The notes under the pieces: generated by a model | What the model was told of the DNA's origin: nothing | The model's input: the letters and a program-made list of their open reading frames with translations, nothing else | Databases searched by the model: none | NCBI GenBank assembly: GCA_015478945.1 | Contig: JABUQX010125963.1 | Span: forward strand, 1-37,500 | Direction: 5' to 3' | Length of the DNA stretch: 37,500 nt | Origin: Trachelipus rathkii | Taxonomy: Eukaryota > Arthropoda > Malacostraca > Isopoda > Trachelipodidae | Made by a program: the position numbers and the translations under genes | Part shown: positions 1 through 14,000 of the stretch, piece after piece | How positions within the stretch are numbered: the stretch's first letter is position 1 | Layout: each line of letters begins with the position of its first letter

Positions 1-3000
1 AGTAATGGCATAAAATTGAAGCACAGCACATCACCCCAGTCAGAATATATAATATATATAACTATACCCATAATATAAACTAATACAACATAATACTCAT
101 ATATCAAGTAGGCTTTGAAAAAGCACAGCACAAATACACATATATATATATATATATTAATATATATATAATAATAATATAGTATAATTATATTATATAT
201 ATATAATATATACTACATAATATATAATATATCATATATATATATAATATTATTGAATCGAGTATTTTTCAAATAAGAATCGACGTTTCTTTTCACCACT
301 TCTACTATCAATTATATCCTACTAACATCTTATCCGCAATCTCAGGACACACCTCATAAAAATAATATAAATAATTAATAAATATACCATAATAATTCAT
401 CATAAATCACACTCCTAACACTTAATAATAATCATATTAAATAAATAATTCAATAATTAAATACTAATAATAATAATAATTAATAAATATAATCTAACAC
501 TAATTAGACATAGAAATGCTATGAAAATAAATTATGTAACTAATATCAGAATCAAAAATAAACATAACACTAATAATGAATGAAATAAATATAAGATGTC
601 TGAGGTATATAAATAAATATGAGCAATCATGAAATCACACATACATTCACATTACAGCAAAGAATAAAGGAACTAGTAAATGAAGGCAACTATTAAATAA
701 TAAGTCAACAAATAATAACTCCAATAATAAAAATCAAGCAATAATATAGCTGAAATTGAAGCACTAGACCCAAATTAAATAAAATAATGAATTCACTATT
801 AGGACAAGAGAATATTGGAACTAATAGTATATATTGAAGAAATCATACAACACATATATAATATTAGCTAATAATCAGCTGGAGGAATAAACACTAATAT
901 TGCACAATGAGCTAATCCAAAATAGAAATACTTAGCATAATATACAGAGCATTAATTAGAAGGAACAACTACCACACTCTCTATATCAATTGTAGAAGAC
1001 TTTAAAAAATATTAATGAGCACAGCAAACAATAATAATACACCTCAAAGATTACAGTAAGGCTGAATATGCACTAAAATAAGCTATAAATTCCAAATAAT
1101 CCACACATTACAAGTAATGAGACTTAAAAATAATAGAGTACATGCACATAAAAATTCCAATACCATAGTTCAATAGAAATCAATGAGCACTATAGTAATA
1201 ATAAAATAATGAATAATGACTAATGAAGTACTTTACTATAACTAAATCTATACTAGATTAGTGAAAAGTTTGATATTATAAGGGCTATATATATATATAC
1301 ACAACACAATAAAATAATAAAATAATAATAATATAATTAATAAATAATTAATATAATAAATTAATATAATAATAAATAATGATATATATAAATAATTAAT
1401 AAAATAATAATAATAAATCCAATAGCATATAGTGCATAAATAAAGATAGGACTAAAGTGTAAAGTCACAACAGCGACGAACTACAAAATCACACATGACA
1501 AGAAAGAAATCAAATAACTTTATTCGCACAAAAATAATAACAAGTTAAAGCCTTATACAGAATAAAGAGAATATAATCACGACTACTATCGAAGAAAGAA
1601 CTCTCTCATCTAGATCTGAGCACGAAAACAGTGGCGTAAATAAGCTTAAAGGCGGAGAGCGTATTTGTCGTCCACTATTGAAGCCCAAATATATTAATAA
1701 TATAAATATTACATAACTACAACAATACAATATAATAATCACACTAATGAACAATAATAGTAATTCTATAAATCATCGACTTAATAAGGAGAAGAAGATA
1801 ATAAATAAGTATAGTAGTTAATGACATATATAACTTATATGAGTCAAACTAATTTATATACAAATACTTATATATCAATTTCAATAGATAAATAATAAAT
1901 AGAGTAACGGAAAGATAATAAAAAAGCAACTGAAATAACAAATGAATATAGCAGATCAAACAACATAAGAACATTATGTTTTTCACTAATAAGACATACA
2001 GAAGCAAATGAATAATAATAGTAATAAGAAACAATTGTGAAACCTATAATGCCAAACTAGAAATGTTTTCAGTTAAATTAAGCAATAATAATAATAATAA
2101 TAATAATATATAATAATAATAATAATAACTACCAACAAAATAATTATTTATAATAATAAGATATAATAATAAATAAACATAAATCAATAATCATAAAAAA
2201 ATATTATTTTAGTTATAAATAAATATAAGAATAGAAATTATGAATAATAAATGAATAATCTATTTGAATTTAGAGCAAAATTATTGAAAATTAATCGATT
2301 ATCGATGGTGATAAATCAAGGAAAAATAAGAGGACTTGTTAAATAAAATAAATAATAATACTGAATATTAATTAAGATAAATATTTATCGATTAATACTA
2401 TATAATAAAAAAGCTACACTAACAGTATTAATGATGATAAAACTACACATTATAATATATTATATAATACAGTACTAAAAAGTAAATATAATAATAATAA
2501 TAATAATAAATATAATAAGAATTTATTTCTTCTTGCGTAAATAATTAAATATTAAATAATTAAAATTAAAGCTTAATAAAATCTAAATAAGTAATAATAA
2601 TTAAATTAAAATTAAATAATATAATTATAATAAAAAATATTAGAATAATAATAATATGATTATTATAATATAAATAATAATCATCTACATGAATATTAAT
2701 TAAAACATAATTAAAATAAGTCATACATAAAATATATACATCTAATACAATAATACACTCAAAATGAACATGAGGATATACATTATAATGATAAGAGAAG
2801 TCGTAAATGAATTAAAAAAATTCATTTGTGAATGAGGTCAATGCATAATTTACACTAATAAATAAGTAATAATTAATATAAATGCTAATAGTTTGAATAA
2901 TACCGTTTATATTATTTATTTATTTATTTATTATATTTTAATATATAATAAATTATAATAATTAATGATAAATAAATAATAATAATTAAATAATAATACA

Positions 3001-3151
3001 TAAGCAAATAAATAAATTAATTAATAATAATTGAGAATAAAAATTAAGAAGCTGCATTGAATAACATAACACAATATAATTAATAAATTAATAATAATAA
3101 ATATTAATATCTTCAATAAAAATTATTATTAATTAAAATTAATATTAAATA

Positions 3152-3184
<33 letters not shown>

Positions 3185-4143
3185 CAATAATTCAATGACT
3201 TTAAAGTATTAGAATCGATGGATAAAACATATAATGAAAAAAATGGGGATTAATAATAAAATAAAAATAATAATAATAGATAATGGATCTGAAAATAGAA
3301 AATAATAATAATAATAATGAAGAGTCAAATTATAAATAATAAAGAATAAAATAATCATTAAATAATAATAATAATAATAATAATAATTAATATTAAATAA
3401 TATAAAATAAAATAAAATAAAATAATAAAATATAATTATAAAAATTAAAATTTAAGATAAAATAATAACATATAAAAATAATACCATCAGATAATAAAAA
3501 TAATAATAATAATAATAATCAATATAATAAATAATAATAATATCATAATCCAGCAGAGGCATGAATGAAAGTAATATTAGCAATATAACTATACATAATA
3601 TAACCAAATAATAATAATAATAATAATAATCAAGCTAGATGAGGAATCAATAATAATAAATGAATAATAATTGAACACTGAGCACCAACACTATTAGTTA
3701 AGCAACAAACTAGTAAAGTTATATATTATAATTATAGTAATGTGATAGTAATAATAGCATTTAGAAATAAAAATAATGTAATAACAATCATACAATAATT
3801 ATAACCACAAGAGTGACCTCCATTTATAGAGTTACAAAAGATGTACATATTCAAAGAGTCATAACAATATAATAATAATAATAATAAATAATATAACTAA
3901 TACACAATTCATAAGAAGAGATAAATAGATAATATCAAATAAATATATAAATAATAAAATAATAATAACATTTGATAATATAAATACAATAATAATAAGT
4001 TGATCAATAATATAATAATAACTAATAATAAATAATAATAATCAAAAACAATAACAACATAATAACAATAAATAATAATAAAATAATAATAATATCATCA
4101 ATACATAAATAATTATATACAATGAATAAGGTTATAGCATGTT
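1..4143. repeat. AAT-triplet-rich low-complexity region with traces of the ~40-bp satellite
   Basis: The plus strand is dominated by AAT/ATA triplets, with many short perfect (AAT)n runs, for example near 2090-2130, 3150-3180 and 3360-3390. The complementary ATT form is almost absent, so the strand asymmetry is strong. Recognisable fragments of the satellite seen further right (AGGCTGAA...GCACAGCAC) occur at about 108-133, 1010-1030, 1055-1075 and 3549-3575, so this looks like the same array overgrown by triplet expansion. A (TA)n-rich patch lies at about 138-245. No gene was seen: the open frames are low-complexity Ile/Leu/Tyr strings. The stretch abuts the 3' end of the LINE copy at 4144, so part of it may be that element's microsatellite tail. 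Confidence 0.75.
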
Positions 4144-5375
4144 AGGTATAATTCATAATTTCAAACCCTATCATCAATGGTGACGTTTTAAATTCTATTT
4201 GAGACAATTATGATGAGCATAAAGGAAAGAACTATTAACTGAACACTGCTATATGGGAATCGCACCATTCGAGCGGTAGAATATGACTTAACGAGGGTTT
4301 TGGAATGTCCTGTTAGTATGTTGAATAAAAGAAGATGCTTCTGAATATTTCTCTACGGACGACCCAATGGTGATTTGACTGCCTGATACATTTTAGGGAG
4401 ATTATTCACCACAATTTATGCCTTATTTATATGAGATGGCCCTCCGCGATTTCGTTAAGGTGAAATTTGCTTTGTCTAAGGTAAGGGAATTTTGGGCTAA
4501 GCTACCCGGATTGTATTTGTTCTTAAAGTTTGGTATGTTAGTCAAAAGAATCGTATTAGTCAAAAAGTTCATATGCAGTTCCATTTGTGAATTTAAAGAT
4601 GTGACTACTCACTGTAAGGGTGTAGATATCAAAATCATTAAGTTTTAATATAGACAAAATTTTGAATAGTGGGGTTGTGTGTTCAAGGTAGTTTCGGGGT
4701 ATTATTATTAGATATAATAATTATTCTTTTGCATAACGATTAGAGGTGGTAGCAGGTATTCACTTACACCAAGGAACTCATCAGAAAAACTGAAAAAGAC
4801 AGTTGAGAAAAGAAAGGGAGCTGAGAGAATAACACAAGAGCACACACCTATAGAGAGTCTCTTTTTATAGACATATATTAGTTGGGAACAAAAATTCTGT
4901 ATCGCTTAAGGAAAATCAATGAGGGTTAGCATCACACACATTTGCTAATCATTGAAACTATCTTTATGTGTTCTTTAAAGAAAGCTTGTCTCAAGGTAAC
5001 ACAGATGAGTAAACTTGGTACTAGACGCAATAATGCCGAATTTAGTAGTTATAGCAGACTTTTTTGCCTTACATGTTAGTTGAACAGGTTCTTTTGATTT
5101 GTTACTATCATTATATTGTTTTTTGTAAGATTTGTTAGTTGAGGCATGAATGGAAGCGTAGTAGGTCTTTTATAGATGTTTTAATATCATTATTATAAGC
5201 TTTTTCGTTAAGTTGTGTTTATATTACGGGTCTGATATTAAGATTAGGCAGTGTCATCACACAAATATTGAGAAGTGTATTGAACTGATGACAATTTGGA
5301 AGTCATAAGTATATATATTAAAGAATAGCGGCCCCAGTACATAACGCAGACGGTCACCTAGGAGGGACACCGAGT
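4144..5375 (-). mobile_element. 5'-truncated non-LTR retrotransposon (LINE), left copy
   Basis: Read on the minus strand, this region is collinear with 14660-15764 on the plus strand. Shared landmarks are the GVPxGS / LGPLxF reverse-transcriptase segment (near 5375-5320 here), the CTAATCGTTATxCAAAAGA block (near 4733), the C-terminal peptide LDKANFTLTKSRRAISYK (near 4500-4430) and the 3' end. The GVPQGSxLGPLLF signature and a tail ending in YxGxxLWN are typical of CR1/Jockey-type LINE ORF2 proteins. The copy holds only the end of the RT domain plus the C-terminal region and 3' UTR. Many indels break the frame, so it cannot encode a working protein. Its 3' end at 4144 runs directly into AAT repeats, consistent with a microsatellite-type tail. 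The family assignment is tentative. Confidence 0.8.
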
Positions 5376-6060
5376 GTGGAAAGAATTGAGAGAGAGCAAG
5401 CAACGAGGTCAGTAACGGCATGAAGTGCAGTACGTCGCTATAAAGAATCGGAGACAGTGAGATGGACTACTCTCCAAGGAGAAGTGCCTGAGAGAGAGTC
5501 AACGTAAGACGACACCTACTCAGCAGAGGCGAAAAATCGCAGCTCTAGGTAGTGAACAACACGAATTACAGTCGGATGAAGGCCTGAAATGAGCGACAGC
5601 ACCCCCAAGCAGAAGCTGAAACAGAGCAAGGCAAACCCAGCAAAGCTTAAAGAGACACAGCAACACCTATCATGCAATGTTATGGCCTCTAAAATAGAGT
5701 GCACAAAGGCACATCTGTCCGAGCACCTAGAGAGCTGAAAGAGTCAACAAGCTAGACCCCTTCACGAGAAACAAATTCAGCGAGTGTACGAAAAAAGAGC
5801 TCAGAGTACAAACAAGATCAAACAATAGTTTGTTTTTTCCATTTAGTCTTTGTACTAGTCCCATATTGCAAGAGCTATGTAGCACGCAAAAAGCCCTACA
5901 CAGGAAAAGCTAGACCCCAAGGGACGTCGAATAAGAGCACCTCTAGCACATGATTTGCGAGCGTCCCAGATTTAGTCTGGTAGAAGACGCCCATAGAGTC
6001 GAGCAATTTAATGATGGAGTACAAAACCCCCCATTTAAGCTCACGCATAGCTGAAAAGAG
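5376..6060 (+). repeat. Degenerate ~40-bp satellite array (segment)
   Basis: Successive diverged copies of a unit with the core CAGCAGAGGCTGAAA...GAGCACAGCA are visible, for example CAGCAGAGGCGAAA near 5521, CAGCAAAGCTTAAAGAGACACAGCA near 5638 and AGAGAGCTGAAAGAG near 5729. The orientation is the same as in the main array to the right. No coding capacity was recognised. The left LINE copy ends inside or against this array. Confidence 0.6.
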
Positions 6061-6423
6061 CACAACAATAGCACATTCAGTAAAACTTGGGTGGCAATAG
6101 GACTCAAGCGAATTGTTTCAAAGATTATTAGGCCTCGAATAAGTGAAGGCATACGGAGCAGCAAAACTCCCCGAGGGAATGAGGGATCGATAAGAGGCTA
6201 TCTTGATTTTCGGAAGGTGAGTGTCAGAAGGCATTCTTGGGAACATGGGGTAACTTTTGCGAATTTTTTTAAGTCACATCCAGGCCCCTTGAGCGATAGT
6301 AAGGTGTAACTGAAAGATGCACATTGAGTTGGGTTTAAAAAGAGCGGCTCAATACGGTGAAAATTCTTTTTTAACAGTGTTTGTATATCCAGTTCGGGAC
6401 ACTCCTGAAGGTCGCAGCTTTTA

Positions 6424-6480
6424 TTCATGAGCCCACTTATACACACTCAACGTCAGATGTTGAAATATTCTTTCAAATGC
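6424..6480 (-). repeat. Short dispersed repeat, inverted partner of 13650-13704
   Basis: The reverse complement matches 13650-13704 with a few one- to three-base indels. Shared blocks are GCATTTGAAAGAATAT, CAACATCTGACGTTGAGTGTG and GGGCTCATGAA. The match stops abruptly at both ends. Confidence 0.75.
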
Positions 6481-6882
6481 GAAGTTTTTCTGCCCTCGTG
6501 CGGTCTAAATAGTCGGGGCAAAATTCCTCTCTGTTTATCGGATGTATCTGGCTGCTAAGGCTGCCCACTACGGTAAGTAAGAAGTAAAGGAGTATTCAAT
6601 TCTATGACTATTCGTTTGCATTGTTTAGGTAACATATTTCATCAACCTAATTATTTTAATTCATCATTTTTGTTTTCTGTGTAATTGTGACGGTTTAAAA
6701 ATGTCGTTAAATAATGCCCCATTGTGATCGGGGATTGGATTGAGTCTGGTTGAATTTATCAGCAAAAGAAACTAGCTTAGATTTTCCTTATTAATTTTTT
6801 TAAGTGTTGAGGCGTAATAATACCTGTGTAACAATAGCATCGGATGATGGTAATTCCCGATTATTAGCACTTTTATAGTAGA

Positions 6883-6933
6883 GTGGTTGACTTTTGTTTA
6901 ATTGAAAGTTAATGAATGCTCTTGGTCAACCAC
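6883..6933. repeat. Perfect 9-bp inverted repeat (potential hairpin)
   Basis: GTGGTTGAC at 6883-6891 is the exact reverse complement of GTCAACCAC at 6925-6933, with a 33-nt AT-rich loop. It could be a hairpin or a pair of binding half-sites. Its function is unknown. Confidence 0.5.
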
Positions 6934-7289
6934 ATTATTCATTGTTCTTTTTTCTGAGATTGTCTTGTGTATTTTATGGGAAAGTTTTATCATACGTGTC
7001 ATATATAATGGAGCTAAATTTTTTGGTATTTTTCATCTAGTGAAAGATTAACGTCATGGACAAAGGAGAAGTCTGTATATTTTAGGTTTGGCCGATAAGA
7101 AATGTTTTGTTTACGACGAGGTCTTTTCTGAATTTACACGCCTATATTTTACTTATTACTTTTGAGCACTAGGGAACAGTCTAGGGAAACAGTCGAGGAT
7201 TGCAAGGGTAGTGGTCCGAGAGGTCGGTGTTTAGTCTAAAGGATTTTTGTTGAGAAGCCATTTTAAAATTAATGAGTCACAGGAGATTT

Positions 7290-7386
7290 TATTACTCTCC
7301 ATAGCGGATTCCGAACATTGGAAACCGCGTCGCAGAGTTAGAAATAACCGGACGCTCTAACCACTAGAGGGCCATCCACGTCCCCA
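7290..7386 (-). mobile_element. tRNA-derived SINE head (Pol III A and B boxes)
   Basis: On the minus strand the sequence GATGGCCCTCTAGTGGTTAG (about 7376-7357) looks like a tRNA D-arm with an A box (TGGC...AGTGG). About 45 nt further on, GTTCGGAATCC matches the Pol III B box (GGTTCGAATCC) with one extra base. The ends do not form a tRNA acceptor stem, so this is more likely the head of a tRNA-derived SINE or a tRNA pseudogene than a functional tRNA. An AT-rich segment follows (7290 down to 7260). The body and 3' end are not defined. Confidence 0.55.
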
Positions 7387-7419
7387 AAACAAAAGAACGC
7401 ATTCCTTGTGTCTACTTTA

Positions 7420-7629
7420 AACATAATAATAAAAATACATAAAAATAAAATAAAATAATAATAATAGCCTAATAATAATATAATAATATTAAAGTAAAAA
7501 TTAATAATAATAGAAATAACTTACTAATAAGAAAATATTAAAGTACCGCTCAAGACTGAACATCAATACAATCAACCAATTACATATTAAATGATTACTG
7601 GAAATAAAAGAGAACTACAGTCACAAATA

Positions 7630-7660
<31 letters not shown>

Positions 7661-8000
7661 TTCAATACACACCAATCGACTAAGTAAGAGTACATGAATA
7701 AAAAGAAGTTTAAATCAATGACATAACTAGATATTGTAAACATCTACTAACCTCTTATTAAAACAGATGACTTTTTACAAATCAATAAAGCAAAAAAATT
7801 TCTACAATATAATATAATAATAAAATACAGAATCAAGATAATAATAATAATAATATACAATAATAATAATAATAATAAGAAGTGACACTGAAAATAGCAC
7901 AAAAATAGACAATATACAAATTGCACACTAAAATGGAAGAGCATGCATAAGAAAAAAGTCAATACAAGCAATAAATAATGATAATAACTCAACCTTAAAT
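7420..8000. repeat. AAT-triplet-rich tract
   Basis: The plus strand is rich in AAT, with perfect (AAT)n runs near 7630-7660 and 7840-7877. The strand bias is the same as at 1-4143. No gene was seen. Confidence 0.7.
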
Positions 8001-11000
8001 AATGTTTTCTGTGCAATGAAATTGAAAAACACAATGCATCACATACAATCAAATCCAGGATAAGGCACATTGAAAAGAAGCACAGCAATCATCCAGCAGT
8101 AATAGACACTGAAATATTAATCAAGCAAGCAGAGCTAAAACATCTTAAGCATCAAAGATGAGTCTGATAGATGCACTTTGTACACTTCAACCAAGTAATC
8201 AGAGAACTGATAAATTGAGCCAAAAGTAAGGACATAAGCTTTCAAACTTTTAACAATAATAATAATACCCACACATAATAAGTCAAAAGAGCTTAATAAG
8301 ATAGACACTACCAGAGCACATAATCACCTACCAAATAGACAGATGAGGCTAAAAAGTAGAACTACAGCAAATAAAAATCACAATAAACCACTCAGCAGTA
8401 GGCTAGAGAAAATGAGCACAATAAGCTAAATACTCAATAATAACTCAATCAAGTAGGAACAATAAAGATGAAGCACAAACGAACAAAAACACTTACCACT
8501 CTTCAGGCAGGTAGAGTTTTCTAGATGCACTGGTTATAACAGTTGAAACAATTCTCGAGATCTCTTCCCGCATGTATGAGACTGTAACCGAACCATGCAA
8601 ACCCAAGCATCAAATCCTCCAAGACAAATCATGCACTAAAACAGCAACTCACTCGGTTTACACACACACTTTGAGCAGATGGATGACAACAGAGAGCAAA
8701 ATGTAAGCTATGACATACCCACGAGACCTGCAGAGACTGAAATGAGCACAGCACAATCCCCTTTAACAAGCTGCAAAAAGTATGGCTGAAATGAAGCACA
8801 GACAAGACAATAGCCACGCAGCAGAGAGAAACTCCGTTAGAAAATTGAGCACAGCATCATATCTCCTCAAATAAAACAGGGAGCACCTGGGATATGCCCT
8901 CAGCAAGTTGGAGTTCTAAGATACACCCCAACAGACTAGGAGGCTTGGAGATAAAGGAGCGATAAGCATCAGCTATTCAGCAGAGAAAGGAGCATAAGAA
9001 ATGATGCACAGAGTATACACCTCGCATGCATGTGTAGGTCTTGAAAGAACGCGAGAGACAATAAGGAACAATCAAGTGGTCAGTACCAAGCAGAGGCTGA
9101 ACAAGAGTTGCAATATGTCAGCAGTCCTACCAGCAGAGGAGCAAGTATGCATCAGGCTATCGGCCATACATGTATGAAAAATGTCAATAATCTTACAGCA
9201 GAGGCTTGCAACAATGAGTCACACCAAGACACATATGCTGAGAGGCTATGTAATTGCAGCTAATCATGGGAACATCAATCCGGAAAGAAGCTGAAAGAGT
9301 TACATGTCATTATCCCCGCAGAGTGTTGGTCAATGAGACAGCATTGGACGTACTATCCCGATCGCAGAGGCTAAAATGAGATCACTCAGCCATCTCGCCT
9401 CTCCTAAGCAAAGGCTTTGAAGAGAGTATAATACACTCCACCAGCATAATGAGAGAACATGACAGACTATGTAGCAGAGGCCTGGAGACTGAGCGAGCAG
9501 CACACCCCCAGCAAAGCTTGAAAAGAGCACACGCAGAGCCACGCCATACAGCAGGCTAAATCAAGTCTCAGCATCGAGAACACACAACCCCACCAGCCAA
9601 AACGGGCTGAGGATGAAGAGCGAACACAGCGAAAACGAGACGGCATCATGGTAACGAGGAGCTCGAAAAGCATCGTACACACGACACTCTGCATCCAGAC
9701 AATGAAGGCTCTTCGAATAATCTGATGCATCATGACAACAGCCCAGCAAGACCTGAAGGCTTGAATAGAGACCAGAGAGCCACACCTAGAAGCAGAAGCT
9801 TCATTATTGAGCCACAAGCACACACACAATAAAGCGATCCTCATGAGATTAGACCCCTGTGAACCTCGATGTCTACAGCAGGACGACAACATCAGGCAGA
9901 CAATGGTCTTTGAATCGCATGCAACACTATCGATCACCCCTGGGAATACGGGCATAGAAACTGAGTCGAGAGGCGCGGAACACATCAACACTCCAGACAT
10001 AGCACAAGTTCTCGACACTTGTAGCATCATGGCCGACTCAAACAGCCCTCAGCATCGATGGCTAAGATTGAGCACAGCATCTCTCACCCTCTAGTCACTC
10101 GAAAAGCTAAGAAACAGCATTAGTACAAATCGCAACAGGCAGAGGCTGAAATGACACATCACGCCTACAATGGCAGACTTATGAAGGAACTGTAACAAGA
10201 GCGACAGCAGAAGCGGGCTCTCTATGTAGGAAAAGGGAGCTCTGATGAAATATGTATGGACGAGAAGTTCTACCACGCTCATTCCCCTTGAGAGAGTATA
10301 AGGCCTGTAATATGGCACAGGCACAGTCGGACTAACGAGCGCACACAGGCAATGAGTTAGGCTCCACTAGAACATGAAGCACAAGTCACACTATATAGCA
10401 TTAAGAGTTTTTAAGGCACCTGTATTGTTGATGATGAATTCTACAAATTATTGGTAAGTTGGTAAGTCTCACTACCAGCGCGAAGGAATCTTGAAGAGGC
10501 TGAGAAATGTATCAACGCTCAAATGAAACACCAATGAAAAAGAAGGCATGAGAAATTCGCACGCTAACAGGTGATTCACAACATAAGCAGTTTCTATGTG
10601 CTGACCTCGCATGTCAACAGCAAAACCACTTCACAAATTGCATATGAGCACTGAATTAGTTAGTCTCAAATTATTGATCACTACATTATTATAGATTCAC
10701 TTAATTGAGTTAATGCTTAGAATAGATATGATAGCATAGTACACCCATATATAGCGAGGTAAGGCTGTAATTGATGCAATCAAGCACTAATTATATATAC
10801 TAATATTACATTGTAAGTGCTTGAATATATGAATGCACAGCTACAACCTATCTCAGCATAGGCTGAATAATAAACGACTAGTAATCTACTTATTATCCAT
10901 CTACTTAGGAGGATTGTGACTGAAAAAGCACTACATAGATCTAACACTCCGCAATCATGTGAAGAAGTGTGAAAATTAATATGAACAGCTACATATTATT

Positions 11001-14000
11001 ATTCCCGATGATAGTTAAATGCTTATGATAATGTAAGCTAACATTATGCATCAAACCTCCAGCAATATGTTTATTAATGTTTGAATAAATGTTGATCTCC
11101 ATACTAAGTCTACATACACTCACCATTAGTTCTATTAAGTGTCATGTAAATGTAGTACTACTAGCATACTACACTCTATTATTCAAGCTTAGATTGTTGT
11201 CTTGAATAGAATCAGCTCATGCATCATCAATCTACTCATGGAAGTATGGACTTGAAATATGGAGCTATATTATAGTAACTTATTACCTCACTCACTTAAA
11301 GGTCGGTATATGTAAGTACATGTCAACTTAACCTAAAATGCTATGATTATTATCTTAGTTATTAATAGTATATGCACAGCACACTCTATTACCATGCTAG
11401 ATATGAGTACTTGTAAATATTTACGATCATATTCAATGCACTTATTATTATTAATTAATTATTATTATTATATTATTATTATTATTATTTATTATTAATT
11501 AATCAAACTAATAGTGTAAAAGAGTGCTACTGAATTAGATTAAAATCAGTCATACACCCTATGCATCAAGTTAGAGTCTATTTAATTGAGCAGCAGACTA
11601 CAATTCCTCCATTATAGCTCCAATGATAGCTTGAAATATTATATGATTAAGTCTATCTAAGTCTAACATACCTCAGCATGAGTTATTGAGCTATATAAAT
11701 TATGAGCACTAGCACACCTCCTAGAATCAGAAGTCTGATATTATAGCTCATATGCTTATCTATTCCATCTCTAGATAAGTGTCAATAAAGAGCACAATAA
11801 TCACTCTATCCTCTAGCTATGACCATCTAGTGCACATTAATTAGACCCTGCTACTTACAGCCTAAGAATGTGACTAGATATGAAGCTCTAAGAGCATCAT
11901 CTATCCTAAAGACTGAAGATACCTGGCACTTATGGGAAAGCGGAGGCAACTGCTCATCATCTCTTCTGAGCAAGGAGAACTGATAGGGAAGAGCACAGCT
12001 AGCCATTCACCCCAGCAGGATTATGTCATGAGAAGAGCCAGTCAGCAGCACCCCAGCACAGGCTGATTATGTAGCATTGGCTCATACAACCGCTGCGCAC
12101 GCAAAGAGGCGCCTAAGAGAGAACGGATCCACAGATGACTACCTCCGAGCCAGAAGGAGCACCACGGACGCGACACACATGCCGCGACAGGCAGAGAGAG
12201 AGCATGAACAGCAAGCACTAGGCACATCCGCCAAGCAAGTAGCAGTCTTGAATAGAAGAACATGAGCTGCACAACATAATAATCCCTTCTCTACGCACTA
12301 ACACACACACGCAGACACTCGTCGCTGAAGACACCAGCCAAACCTAACCCCCTGCAACCCGCCTCTAGTAATCTGAAAGTTAGCTACAAAAGCCTACTTC
12401 CATTGAGAAGCTAGGTAATAATTCACGCCTCACAGCAAAGTCAAACAGAAAGCAGAGTGACTACAATAGATAAAGCACAACAGCGACGACTCACAAGCAT
12501 GTAGGCTGAGAGAAAGAGAGAGCGCGAGATCAGAACACACGAAACACTCTCTCCACGCTACAAGCCAGGACATATAACATGAGACAACAATAGCCAACAT
12601 CTCCCCTTACTGCAGTATGGCTTGTCAACAAATAGCACACGCGAGTCAACAATCCTCTCCACCCACGCCATGAGGAGCTCGTGAAAAATGAACAACATAA
12701 GAAACAACACAAGGAAAAGAGCTAATTAAGAGCTATCACACACTATTCACTCAGACAGATGGACTGAACATGAGCACGAGCAACATGAATCCACAAGAAA
12801 AACTACGCCAGCTGAAAAATAGAAAAGCCACAAAGCTACTCAAGAACCAGAGCACACCCAAACATGGAGAATACAAGTGGTAAGACGCAGAGACGCATAT
12901 CATATGAGCAACTTCCAACTCTAAACACACAACGCCACAACTAGGCTCTAAAAGTATGAACAATGCTAATCATCGTCAGGAGGGTACCAGGATGAAAAAG
13001 AGCACACAGAGAAATGCATGGTATTACACAGAATATCGACCCATCAAACACTAAAAAATTCAATAAGGAATCCAAAAAGCTAGTTTCTCCTCCATAGCGC
13101 ACGAGATGAGAGCTTCAAGAATCGAGACAACAACAGCCCTAACTCCACGATCGCCACAAGGGATGAGGGCTTCATAAAGAGAGCACAGCATCATCCCAAG
13201 CATGCAGAGCCGATGAATATTGAGTTCACAAGCTCGAGCTCCCACAGATACACAGCACATACACGAGGAAAATGAGAAATGTGACACTAATCACAACAAC
13301 CCATTAGCGCAGAGCTGGAGAGATGCACAAAGTCGAAACGACTTCACCCAGCCAAAGACAGGAGCCTAGGAAAAGCACAGCAAAGAGCCTCCCACACCAG
13401 CTCGTATGAGATCATAGAGAGTATAAAGCACAAAGCCTCCCCACAACCTTCCAAGCACGTAAGCTGGAGATAGAAAGCGGAGCAGCGAAACACCCCTCAG
13501 CTATGAAAGGCTTCAAGGCAGAAGAAGCACAGTCATACCCCCCAGAAGAGAGAGCTAGGAGGTATGGGAGAGACTATCAGCAATCATCGGCAAGGAGCAC
13601 ATAGGACTTGAAAGTATACAACAGCCACAGCACGGAAGGCCGGAATTCGGCATTTGAAAGAATATCAACATCTGACGTTGAGTGTGGTTATAATGGGCTC
13701 ATGAACACCCAAGACAGAGAAGGCTTGACGAGAGCACACCTATCACACTGCCCCACGGCTAGGAGGCTGATAACAGAAGAAAGCACAGCTAACCAAAAGC
13801 AGAGGAGGATAAATTGTCAGCCGACACAGATAATTTAAAGAGCCAAATTCACGCACTTTATACTAACAACCTCCCAAGCAAGAGGCTGATTGAGCACAGT
13901 TACACACACTTCACCAGCTCAGAGGCCATGAATCGAGCACCCAAGCCTAGAGTCAACTAGTAAAGAGAGCTAAAAATGCAGGCGAGCCAAAAGAGTAACC

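Larger units (their letters stand above)
6061..7261. other. Unclassified non-satellite island
   Basis: Base composition is more balanced than in the surroundings and the satellite unit is absent. Short overlapping open frames exist on both strands (for example 6091-6309 plus and 6198-6446 minus), but none shows a recognisable domain. Positions 6424-6480 reappear inverted at 13650-13704, so at least part of the island is a dispersed repeat. A 9-bp perfect inverted repeat sits at 6883-6891 / 6925-6933. The island is probably an old mobile-element insertion into the satellite, but I cannot name a family. Confidence 0.4.

Noticed and set aside
4418..4648. Plus-strand frame of 76 codons
   Set aside because: It is antisense to the C-terminal LINE ORF2 sequence of the left copy. 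The matching antisense frame at 15319-15552 in the right copy explains the similarity.
7290..7386. Functional tRNA gene
   Set aside because: A- and B-box-like sequences are present, but the B box has an insertion and the ends cannot form an acceptor stem.
9467..10030. Minus-strand open frame of 187 codons in the satellite
   Set aside because: It is made of satellite units read antisense, Cys/Ser/Leu-rich with no recognisable domain, and overlaps other frames of equal quality.
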